A stretch of DNA of 64,000 nucleotides from Aquimarina sp. BL5 (GTDB lineage Bacteria; Bacteroidota; Bacteroidia; Flavobacteriales; Flavobacteriaceae): the NCBI RefSeq assembly GCF_003443675.1, contig NZ_CP031963.1:1449501-1513500 (forward strand). Reading direction: 5' to 3'. Made by a program: the position numbers and the translations under genes. This document shows, one piece after another, positions 15,647 to 24,446 of the stretch. The notes below the pieces were generated by a model that was not told the DNA's origin, searched no databases, and worked only from the letters and a program-made list of their open reading frames with translations. Every line of letters starts with the position of its first letter. Position 1 is the stretch's first letter.

Positions 15647-15648
15647 AT
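15463..15648 (+). repeat. Three complementary 12-base repeats, the last covering the susC start codon
   Basis: ATAATTACTTAT at 15463-15474, its exact reverse complement ATAAGTAATTAT at 15551-15562, and ATAATTACTTAT again at 15637-15648, where the last two bases are the first two of the susC ATG. As RNA, copy 2 can pair either with copy 1 or with copy 3, and only the second pairing would hide the start codon. Alternatively these are three protein-binding sites. Confidence 0.65.
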
Positions 15649-18600
15649 GTATTTAAAAAAGATTATAACAATCGTAATGATTGTTCTATATCATTGTACA
15701 GTGCTTGCTCAAGATGGCATAACGTTAGAAGGAACTGTCACTTCCCGAGAAGACGGAATTCCAATACCAGGTGTTAATGTACTGATATTAGGATCAAATG
15801 CTGGAACAACCACGGATTTTGATGGATTTTACCAGCTTAAAGTAAAAAAAGGAGATGTAGTTTCATTTTCTTTTACTGGAAAGAAAACAATAACTATATC
15901 TATTGACAATCAAACAAAAATTGATGTAGCTCTAGAAGAAGAAGCTTCTGAACTTGAACAAGTCGTTGTTATTGGTTATGGGGTTCAGAAAAAATCTAGT
16001 TTAACAGCTTCTGTCTCCAAATTAGAAAACAAAAATCTTGATGAACTTCCATACTCAGATGTTTCTAATAGTATTAAAGGTAAAATTGCCGGAGTTCAAA
16101 TCAGAAACACTACAGGTAATGTAGGTGACGAACCAGAAATAATTGTAAGAGGTATTGGTTCTATTAGTCTTAGTTCGGCGCCATTGGTTGTAGTAGATGG
16201 ATTTCCTTTTGATGATGGTCTTCAATTCATCAATCCTAGCACAATACAATCTATAGAAGTTTTAAAAGATGCTAGTTCCACCGCAATATATGGATCTAGA
16301 GGTGCTAATGGTGTTATCCTTGTAACTACTAAAGAAGGAAAATCAGAAAAAACATCTTATGAATTTAAATCATTATCTGGTTTAAAACAAGCTGCTAGAA
16401 GTATTGATATCTTAGATGCAATTCAATTCTCTGACTTGGATAGAAATAGAGATCAATTAGTAGAAAACTTTAATGCTCAGCAAGAAAACAGAGAACCTAA
16501 CTTTGTAAACTATGATAATGTTCAAATAGGAAAAAGAACTATCGCACAAAACATTGGTGGGCCTACTAACTGGCAAGATGAAGCATTAAGAAACCCTGCT
16601 AGAATTGACAATTATCAACTAAATATATATGGAGGAGGAACTAGAACTAACTACTTGATCTCTGCAAATTATATTTATGATGAAGGTCTTAGAAAAGATA
16701 ACGATTTAGAAAGGTTAAATTTATCTGCCAGACTTAAATCTAAATTATCAGATAACTTAAGCTTTGATTTAAAAATCAACCCTTCATATACACTTACTAG
16801 AAGATCTTCTATCAATTTCACCGATACTGGAAGATATGAAACTTGGATCCCTGTTAGACATAATCAATATACTTCTGATTTAACAGGACAACCTTTAGGA
16901 AGTTTTGCACATGCATTACATTTCAGAAATCTTAATTTTGATTATATAGACCCTGTAACTGGTTTAACAGAAAACACGGGAAATATTGAAAATTTATGGT
17001 CTTCATCTAACTTTAACCCTATATCTAGACAAGAAGCTAGTAGACGTAATCGTTTTGAGTATAGATTACTAGCTAATGGTTCTGTTAAATGGAAAATTGC
17101 GAAAGGCCTTACCTTAAGATCTTCACTTGGAGGATATGTTAGATATCGTACTGGAGAAGAATTTTTTGGATCCGATGGAGATAGAGATGGAGAAACTGAA
17201 GGAATTTTAGCAGATCAGCTTACTGTTAAATACATAAATGAGAATACCTTAACTTATAACAGAGATTTTAATGGACACGATCTTGGATTGTTATTTGGTA
17301 TTACCTACGAGAACACAACAGAACGTCTTAGCAACCTTAGAATTACAAATTTCGATGATGAGACCATAACAACTCTTAATGGAGGAACTATTATAGACCT
17401 GGATAACACATTTACCCTAAAAGATGAAACCATATTATCGTCTTATTTAGCAAGAGTAAATTATGCCTATAAAGATCGTTACTTGATTTCACTAGCAGGA
17501 AGAGCAGATGGTTTTAATAAGTTCGGAAAAAACAATAAATACGGAGTTTTCCCATCTGTTTCGATCGGTTGGAATGTTGCCAACGAAAACTTTTGGAGAA
17601 ATAGTATTGGGAATACAGTAAATAATCTGAAGTTAAGATCTAGTTGGGGTATTAGTGGATCTGCTCCTGCTCTATTCGACTTTTTAGCACCAACCATAGT
17701 GGATTTTAGCAATTATAGCCTAGGAAACACAGGTGGAGTTACTACAGGACAAGGTGAAGTAGATTTTTTACAAGGAAACCCGGATATAACCTGGGAAACG
17801 AATACAGAATTTAACAACGGTATTGATTTAGGTCTTTTTAATGGAGCTGTAAACCTTACGGTTGATTACTATTATAAATTATCAGAAAAGCTACTATTAA
17901 GACAGCAAATTTCTAATTCAACTGGTTTTGACGAACAATGGAATAACATTGGAAAAGTTCAGAACTCTGGTTGGGAATTTGATCTATCCACAAATTTAGG
18001 AAAGGGCAAACTAAAATGGCAAGGAAGTGCTAATATCTCTTTTAATGAAAATAAGCTTATTTCCTTCGGTGGTTCTGAAAGAGCTATTAATAATGGAGAA
18101 AGAACAGATCAGTATATTACGCGTGTAGGAGAACCATATATTCAATTCTACGGATATCGTACAGATGGGATTTTTCAGACTGCAGAAGAGTTAGCAAATA
18201 GCCCTAGTGGTATAACGGATGCTGTAGGAGGACTTAAAAGAGTAGATGTTAATGGTGACGGAATCATTAATGAAGATGACAGAACTGTCATTGGTGATCC
18301 ATTTCCGGATTTTATTTGGGGATTCACTAATACTTTTATCTATGGAAATCTGGATCTTAACTTTTCTTTTCAAGGATCTCAGGGAGGTGAAGTAGTTTGG
18401 GGAGAAGCCTTTTATAATGAAGTTGCCCGTTATGGAACAATATACGCCGAAGATCAATGGTTTAATGAAAATATCCCTGCAAGTAGGCCTGGAATTAGAA
18501 TTGGTGTTCCTTGGTTAGAGACAGATTATGCTGTACAAGATGCATCTTATATATCATTAAGAGAAGTAGTACTAGGATATTCTATCCCTACTAATGCCGC

Positions 18601-18793
18601 AAATAGAATAGGATTAGAAAAAATGAGAGTTTATCTTTCTGGACAAAACTTATGGTATAGCACTGCGGATGATTATTTGGGTAATAATCCTGAAGGGAAT
18701 ACCGATAGAGGTAACGTTTTGATCAGAGGATATCAAAGAGGAGTTACACCAGTGCAGAGACAACTTGCACTCGGACTAGATATCAATTTCTAA
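15647..18793 (+). CDS. SusC-family TonB-dependent outer membrane transporter (alginate oligosaccharides)
   Basis: A 1048-residue protein with a signal peptide (cut after about residue 22, VLAQ). A carboxypeptidase-regulatory-like domain follows (TLEGTVTSREDGIPIPGVNV, TTDFDGFYQL, residues about 25-105), then a plug domain with the SusC-type VVVIGYGVQKK start and IEVLKDASSTAIYGSRGANGVILVTTK, and a large beta-barrel ending in a terminal Phe (LALGLDINF). With the SusD partner it imports oligosaccharides across the outer membrane. The surrounding lyases indicate alginate as the substrate. Translation may be controlled by the repeats over the start codon. Confidence 0.95.
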   Translation: MYLKKIITIVMIVLYHCTVLAQDGITLEGTVTSREDGIPIPGVNVLILGSNAGTTTDFDGFYQLKVKKGDVVSFSFTGKKTITISIDNQTKIDVALEEEASELEQVVVIGYGVQKKSSLTASVSKLENKNLDELPYSDVSNSIKGKIAGVQIRNTTGNVGDEPEIIVRGIGSISLSSAPLVVVDGFPFDDGLQFINPSTIQSIEVLKDASSTAIYGSRGANGVILVTTKEGKSEKTSYEFKSLSGLKQAARSIDILDAIQFSDLDRNRDQLVENFNAQQENREPNFVNYDNVQIGKRTIAQNIGGPTNWQDEALRNPARIDNYQLNIYGGGTRTNYLISANYIYDEGLRKDNDLERLNLSARLKSKLSDNLSFDLKINPSYTLTRRSSINFTDTGRYETWIPVRHNQYTSDLTGQPLGSFAHALHFRNLNFDYIDPVTGLTENTGNIENLWSSSNFNPISRQEASRRNRFEYRLLANGSVKWKIAKGLTLRSSLGGYVRYRTGEEFFGSDGDRDGETEGILADQLTVKYINENTLTYNRDFNGHDLGLLFGITYENTTERLSNLRITNFDDETITTLNGGTIIDLDNTFTLKDETILSSYLARVNYAYKDRYLISLAGRADGFNKFGKNNKYGVFPSVSIGWNVANENFWRNSIGNTVNNLKLRSSWGISGSAPALFDFLAPTIVDFSNYSLGNTGGVTTGQGEVDFLQGNPDITWETNTEFNNGIDLGLFNGAVNLTVDYYYKLSEKLLLRQQISNSTGFDEQWNNIGKVQNSGWEFDLSTNLGKGKLKWQGSANISFNENKLISFGGSERAINNGERTDQYITRVGEPYIQFYGYRTDGIFQTAEELANSPSGITDAVGGLKRVDVNGDGIINEDDRTVIGDPFPDFIWGFTNTFIYGNLDLNFSFQGSQGGEVVWGEAFYNEVARYGTIYAEDQWFNENIPASRPGIRIGVPWLETDYAVQDASYISLREVVLGYSIPTNAANRIGLEKMRVYLSGQNLWYSTADDYLGNNPEGNTDRGNVLIRGYQRGVTPVQRQLALGLDINF

Positions 18794-18877
18794 AAAGCAA
18801 ATAACGATAGTCAATTTCATATATAGTTAGCGGAAATTCGTTACAATAAATGAAATATAGACTGAAAAATATATATA

Positions 18878-20389
18878 ATGAAACATATTTTTAAACTTCC
18901 AAACAGATTCATAAATTTTAATATTTATGCATTGTCCTTGACATTACTTATGGTGTCCTGTGATCTCGAAGAAGAAGTAATTTCCTTTAGAACGGATGAC
19001 GACTTCTATCAAAACCAAGAAGAATTAGACAGAGGAATAATTGCTTCATATTCTAGTTTGTACGATGTAATGTCTGTAGAATGGAATATTACAGAACTAC
19101 GTTCTGATAATACATTTACCAACCCTGATAGATCTCCAGAATCAGATGCTCCTCGTTTTACATTAGATCGCTTAACCGTAGACACTAATAACTCGATAAA
19201 TCAAGCATACTATGCTAATTGTTATAAAACTATTGCTTTAACAAATAGAATTCTAGCGAATCTTGATGTTGCCGAAGACCAGGGTTTAAGAAATCAATAC
19301 GAAGGCGAAGCAAAATTCCTTAGAGCATTAATGCATTTTAACTTAACACGACTGTATGGAAGTATTGTAATCTCCGATAGGGTATTGATCGGTGAAGAAG
19401 GTTTTCAATTATCTCGTAGACCTCAATCCGAAGTTTATCCTTTTATCATTCAAGATCTTGAAGATGCAATAGCACTTTTGCCTGAAGAATATGATGATTC
19501 AGAATTCGGACGAGCAACAGGAATTGCAGCTAGAACTATATTAGGAAAAGTTCACCTATCAAGTCCTACAAGAGATATAGAAGCCGCAATCACTCAGTTA
19601 GAATATGTTAGAGACAGAGGATTAAATGATCTTTTAACAAATTATGACGATCTTTTCGCGCCAGATAATGAGTTAAACAATGAAGTTATTTTTTCGGTTC
19701 GCTATGAACAAGGGCTTATCGGTTTAGGTTCTCCTTTCCCTAACTTTTTTGCTCCATTACAAAGTGATGGTAATGTAGTGTTTGGTAATGGTGATGGACT
19801 TAATGTTCCTACTGAAAATGTTTCCGATACATATGAAGTTGGAGATCTAAGAAAAGAAACTTCTATGGCAGATAGTTATATTTTCGTTGATGACAATGAA
19901 GAAACAGATGACATAGAAATTTTTATTAAACACGTTACTAAATACAATTCTGACTTTGCTGCATTAGACGATGGAGATGTGGACTGGCCAATAACAAGAT
20001 TTGCTGATGTACTGTTAATGCTTTCTGAAGCATATGTAGATGCCAGAGGAATTTCTGAAGCTTTAATAGAATTAAACAAAGTAAGAGTGAGAGCTGGACT
20101 AACCGCTTTAACAGAAACTGATGTCAACTCAAGTTTTGCATTTAAACTAGCTTTAGAGAATGAAAGACGTCTAGAGTTTGCTTTTGAAAATCACAGATTC
20201 TTTGATCTCTTAAGAACTAATAGAGCTTTAACTGTTATAAACGAGCACTTTGCTAATGAGTTTGCATATAACAACCCTGATAATCCGGATCTTGACGCAA
20301 GTCCTATTTCCGATTTCCAATTACTATTACCAATACCACAAAGAGAAATTGATCTAAATCCTAATTTAGCTCAAAACATTGGTTATTAA
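18878..20389 (+). CDS. SusD/RagB-family surface glycan-binding lipoprotein
   Basis: A 503-residue lipoprotein (signal ending LMVSC, lipid Cys about residue 28) with SusD features: an N-terminal TPR-like helical region (YANCYKTIALTNRILANLD, EGEAKFLRALMHFNLTRLYG) and the C-terminal RagB/SusD part (ITRFADVLLMLSEAYVDARG, LENERRLEFAFENHRFFDLLR). It sits on the cell surface as the lid of the SusC transporter. It lies 84 bases after susC, and its stop codon overlaps the ATG of the PL6 gene (TAATG). Confidence 0.95.
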   Translation: MKHIFKLPNRFINFNIYALSLTLLMVSCDLEEEVISFRTDDDFYQNQEELDRGIIASYSSLYDVMSVEWNITELRSDNTFTNPDRSPESDAPRFTLDRLTVDTNNSINQAYYANCYKTIALTNRILANLDVAEDQGLRNQYEGEAKFLRALMHFNLTRLYGSIVISDRVLIGEEGFQLSRRPQSEVYPFIIQDLEDAIALLPEEYDDSEFGRATGIAARTILGKVHLSSPTRDIEAAITQLEYVRDRGLNDLLTNYDDLFAPDNELNNEVIFSVRYEQGLIGLGSPFPNFFAPLQSDGNVVFGNGDGLNVPTENVSDTYEVGDLRKETSMADSYIFVDDNEETDDIEIFIKHVTKYNSDFAALDDGDVDWPITRFADVLLMLSEAYVDARGISEALIELNKVRVRAGLTALTETDVNSSFAFKLALENERRLEFAFENHRFFDLLRTNRALTVINEHFANEFAYNNPDNPDLDASPISDFQLLLPIPQREIDLNPNLAQNIGY

Positions 20390-22806
20390 TGACTCTAACT
20401 AAACAACATATCATTACTACTATAGTATCAATCCAACTCTTTTTTATTGGATGCATGAGTTTCGCTAATGAGATTAAAGTAGCTACTATTGACGAATTCA
20501 ATACAGCTATACAATCTGTAAAAGCAGGTGATCGCATCATACTAAAAAATGGAGAATGGAAAGATGTTAAATTAGTAGTTAAAGGTCAAGGGAGCTCAGA
20601 AAACCCAATTATAATTGAAGCAGAAGAATCCGGTAAAGTATTTATTACCGGAGATTCTAGCTTAAAAATGGCTGGAAATCATATAATAGTTAAAGGTTTA
20701 TGGTTTAAAAATGGATATGCTTCTGGTAAATCTGTAATCTCCTTTAGAATAAACTCTAAAGAATTTGCTAATCATTCCAGAATAACTAATTGTGCAATTA
20801 CGTATTATAATCCAAAGTCAAAAGCTACTGATTATAAATGGGTAAGCGTTTGGGGTAAGAACAATAGAGTAGATCACAATTATTTTGCAGGCAAAACAAA
20901 CTCCGGTACGACCTTGGTAGTTTGGCTAAAAGGTGAAGAACATATCAATAACAATCATAGAATTGATCACAACTATTTTGGAGAAAGACCATCTTTAGGT
21001 TTTAATGGAGGAGAAACAATTAGAATAGGAACTAGCAAAAATTCTTTATTATCATCCAGAACTATTGTGGAAGATAATGTTTTTGAAAAATGCAATGGAG
21101 AAGTAGAAATTATTTCGAATAAGTCTTGTGATAATGTATATCGTAACAATCTTTTTTTAGAAAGTGAAGGTGTGTTAACCTTAAGACATGGAAATAGATG
21201 TTTAATTGAAAGTAATGTGTTTATTGGAAATCAAAAACCAAACACTGGAGGTATTAGAATCATCAATGCAGGTCATGTTGTTAGAAATAATTTGATGATG
21301 AATCTTACTGGTGATGGCTTTAGAGGTCCAATTGTGGTTATGAATGGCGTACCTAATAGTCCCGCAAACAGATACCACCAAGTTAAAGACGTAAAAATCC
21401 AGAATAATACGATTATCAATTGTTCTCCAATTCAGTTTTGTGCAGGAAAAGATGAAGAAAGATCCTTAGCTCCTATTAACACCGTTTTCGAAAACAATTT
21501 AATCTTTAACGATAATGGTGGTGATATTGTTACAGTTCACGATAAATTAGATGGATTTAAGTTCTCCGGAAACATTCTTGATACTGAAAAAAGTTTCGAT
21601 AAATCAGGTTTCTCAAAGGTTAAAGTAGACTGGGACACTTTAGAAAATATTCTTTATGTACCGAAAGTTACTAATGAAGAATTACTAAAAAAATCCAAAC
21701 TCGAAAACAAATCACCTAAGTTTGATATTACGGGAGATAAGAGAAGTACTTTTGTTGCCGGAGCATATAATCTTGGAAATAATAAGCTCCCGAAAGCACT
21801 TGTTTTAAAAAGTGGTACTTCTTGGGATTCAAAAGTAAAACCTCAGAAAACAATAGTAGAACCTGAAATTATTGAAGTAGAACCAGGTGTAGGGACTTTA
21901 CGCAAAGCATTAAAAAAAGCTTCTTTTGGTAGTATCCTTAATTTAAAATCGGGAGAATACATTTTAGAAAAAGGCATAAAAGTCACAACTAGCGTTACTA
22001 TTCAAGGAAACTCTAAAGACGGAAAACCTTTATTAAAAGTAAAAGAAGGCTTAGAAAAAAATCCAACCTATTTCTTTAGAGTTGAAGGAGGTAATTCCTT
22101 ACGACTAAATAATATTGAAATATCAGGAGACTTAAGTGTTCCTATCAAATATGCAGTAGTTTCTCCTGACAAAGGCATATCTGAGACTTATTCTGTATTT
22201 ATTGACAATTGTCATATTCACAGTTTTAATAATAAAAAAGGCGGCAGTGTATACAAAGCATACAAAGGAACCTTTGCCGACACAGTAAGTATTGTCAATT
22301 CCAGAATTGAAAAAGCTTACAGAGGTATTAATCTATCTGAAGAAAAAGACGATAGCGGAAAATACAACGCTCAAGTTGTACATATTGATAACACAATTTT
22401 TAAAGATATTGAGCAATGGGCTATAAACTATTATAGAGGAGGAACTGATGAGTCAACTTTGGGAGGAAAACTTATAGTTGATAATTCGGTATTCAGTAAT
22501 GTAGGGAATACAGAAAAGGGTACAGTGATAAGAAATAAAGGTATCGTTTCTGTTGACATCAAAAACTCAGTATTCGAAAAAAGCTATAAAGTTGTGAATC
22601 CTGTCAACCTAAAAGGAAATAAAAACACGATTAGTAACTGTGTCATTTTTGACTGCGGTACTGTAAAAATAACAAAAGGAGCATCTGCTACAGATGTAAT
22701 GTATAAAAACCCAAAATGGGAAGATAAAAACAATTTCATTCCAAGTGAGAAATCACCGTTACTTAAAACAGAACGTATCGGATTGAAATGGGAAGCAAAA
22801 AAATAA
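20389..22806 (+). CDS. Polysaccharide lyase family 6 alginate lyase
   Basis: An 805-residue protein. After a signal peptide, the first about 390 residues form a right-handed beta-helix of the chondroitinase B/PL6 type (FNTAIQSVKAGDRIILKNGEW, NRVDHNYFAGKTNSGTTLVV, NHRIDHNYFGERPSLGFNGGETIRIG, CLIESNVFIGNQKPNTGGIRI). A second beta-helix-like domain follows (about 480-780). This two-domain layout is common in PL6 enzymes, which cleave alginate, often poly-MG or poly-G, by beta-elimination. It is translationally coupled to the SusD gene. PL6 membership is firm; bond preference cannot be read from sequence alone. Confidence 0.9.
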   Translation: MTLTKQHIITTIVSIQLFFIGCMSFANEIKVATIDEFNTAIQSVKAGDRIILKNGEWKDVKLVVKGQGSSENPIIIEAEESGKVFITGDSSLKMAGNHIIVKGLWFKNGYASGKSVISFRINSKEFANHSRITNCAITYYNPKSKATDYKWVSVWGKNNRVDHNYFAGKTNSGTTLVVWLKGEEHINNNHRIDHNYFGERPSLGFNGGETIRIGTSKNSLLSSRTIVEDNVFEKCNGEVEIISNKSCDNVYRNNLFLESEGVLTLRHGNRCLIESNVFIGNQKPNTGGIRIINAGHVVRNNLMMNLTGDGFRGPIVVMNGVPNSPANRYHQVKDVKIQNNTIINCSPIQFCAGKDEERSLAPINTVFENNLIFNDNGGDIVTVHDKLDGFKFSGNILDTEKSFDKSGFSKVKVDWDTLENILYVPKVTNEELLKKSKLENKSPKFDITGDKRSTFVAGAYNLGNNKLPKALVLKSGTSWDSKVKPQKTIVEPEIIEVEPGVGTLRKALKKASFGSILNLKSGEYILEKGIKVTTSVTIQGNSKDGKPLLKVKEGLEKNPTYFFRVEGGNSLRLNNIEISGDLSVPIKYAVVSPDKGISETYSVFIDNCHIHSFNNKKGGSVYKAYKGTFADTVSIVNSRIEKAYRGINLSEEKDDSGKYNAQVVHIDNTIFKDIEQWAINYYRGGTDESTLGGKLIVDNSVFSNVGNTEKGTVIRNKGIVSVDIKNSVFEKSYKVVNPVNLKGNKNTISNCVIFDCGTVKITKGASATDVMYKNPKWEDKNNFIPSEKSPLLKTERIGLKWEAKK

Positions 22807-22824
22807 AATTAATACCATAGAATT

Positions 22825-24402
22825 ATGAAAAATTACGAAGCATCTTTCAAGAGAATCCTAGCAGGGCTATTGGTTTTCGGTTTAATGTTGATATTTGTAA
22901 TATCCTCATCTTGTGACGCGGATATAGAAGTGGATCAAACTGTTGAAGAAATTGAATCTGCAACTCCAATAATATCTAGTTTTTCTCCGTCCAGCGCAGA
23001 AATACTTGAAGACGTACTTGTAGAAGGAGAATTTCTACAATTCGTGGATAGAGCTACTATTGGTGGTATTCCTACCGAAATTAAAAGTAAGATTAGTGAC
23101 ACTCAAATTTTACTTAGAGTTGACCCAGCTGTTGTCTCAGGATCAATTATACTTATTAATGATTTAAGTAGACAAGGTGCTGAAAACTTAGAATTTACAG
23201 CGACTTCAACTGAAAGTTTAACTGTATCGTATCCTGTCCCTTCTGTAACAAGTGCAATACCAAGTGAAGCTACTGCAAATGACCTGTTAATTATAGAAGG
23301 TGCTAATCTCGGTGTAGTATCAAGCGTTACATTTGGAGGAGTTCCCGGTGTGATATCTTTTCAAGAAAATGGTGTGATAGTAGTAAAGGTTCCTAATCCA
23401 GGAACTTTAGCCCCTGTCGCTATAAATTTAGTTTACAATAGCAATAGTGGTGAAATTACACAAGAATTAAGTGCTTCTTTCTTAGTTAATATACCGACAC
23501 CAGAACTTTCAACCGTACCAAGAATAATGTCCAGAGATAACGTTGTGGTAATTAAAGGCGATAATATGGATTTTACAAGTTCAGTAACTGTAGACGGTGT
23601 TAACGCAGAAATATTGGAGCTCGATGAGGATCAAGATCCAGAAGATGAAATAAACTTTATGGTACCACCTGGAGTAACAACAGGTATCACAGAAGTTATT
23701 ATTACAGATACAGAAATGCGCCAGACTATATTTAACATACCTTATATTAATGGGCCATATTATGAATATTATGATTTTGACAACAAAGCTGTTGAAACCG
23801 TAAGAGATAATAAAAACGGGGATCCTTCAGAAGTGGTATTATCATTAGGAGAAGATCAATCAGAGCAGCCAAGGTTTACTGGAATGACAGAATCTTTTGG
23901 AAATAGATATTTACACTTAGATTATCCTAAAGCAACTACTAGTACATTAGTATCCATATACGGATACCAATTTAGTACAGGTGGTGTTGATTATGGAACC
24001 GAAGAAATGGCACAAGAATCAGCTGCGTTAGCAGACCCTGCAGGTAGATTTGGAGGGAATCCTGTGTTACATTTTTGGATGAGAATCAATGGTGCAGACT
24101 GTAGAACAAAAATATATTTAGGTACTTCCAGTGCTCAGCGTAGGGAATCTAATGGTCCACTTTTAGATACTGGTGGAGAATGGGTATTAGTTGCTGTGAG
24201 ACTTAATGGATTTATGGATAGTGCAGCCGATTTTTCGAGATTCCACTTTCGTCTTACCGCTGGTAACTCTGATGATAATATTCCCAGATCTGTTGATTAT
24301 GATTGGATTATTGTAACTGATAGAGTACTCACAGAATTCGGAGCCGTAGATTACTCGGCAGCTTCAATTACAGACCAAACTAACTGGAAAGATCAAGGTT
24401 AA
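22825..24402 (+). CDS. IPT/TIG-domain surface lipoprotein (SusE/F-position glycan-binding protein)
   Basis: A 525-residue lipoprotein (hydrophobic signal ending ISSSC). Three consecutive IPT/TIG immunoglobulin-like repeats follow, each opening with a P-x-I/V pattern (ISSFSPSSAEILEDVLVEG, VTSAIPSEATANDLLIIEG, VPRIMSRDNVVVIKGDN). A C-terminal jelly-roll-like region (about 310-525) is rich in aromatic residues. It occupies the SusE/SusF position behind SusCD and the lyase, so it most likely holds alginate at the cell surface. No catalytic signature is visible. The binding role is inferred from position and domain type. Confidence 0.8.
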   Translation: MKNYEASFKRILAGLLVFGLMLIFVISSSCDADIEVDQTVEEIESATPIISSFSPSSAEILEDVLVEGEFLQFVDRATIGGIPTEIKSKISDTQILLRVDPAVVSGSIILINDLSRQGAENLEFTATSTESLTVSYPVPSVTSAIPSEATANDLLIIEGANLGVVSSVTFGGVPGVISFQENGVIVVKVPNPGTLAPVAINLVYNSNSGEITQELSASFLVNIPTPELSTVPRIMSRDNVVVIKGDNMDFTSSVTVDGVNAEILELDEDQDPEDEINFMVPPGVTTGITEVIITDTEMRQTIFNIPYINGPYYEYYDFDNKAVETVRDNKNGDPSEVVLSLGEDQSEQPRFTGMTESFGNRYLHLDYPKATTSTLVSIYGYQFSTGGVDYGTEEMAQESAALADPAGRFGGNPVLHFWMRINGADCRTKIYLGTSSAQRRESNGPLLDTGGEWVLVAVRLNGFMDSAADFSRFHFRLTAGNSDDNIPRSVDYDWIIVTDRVLTEFGAVDYSAASITDQTNWKDQG

Positions 24403-24446
24403 TAGAAGAATAAAAACCTTAATTATTTTTATAAAAAAATTATTGA

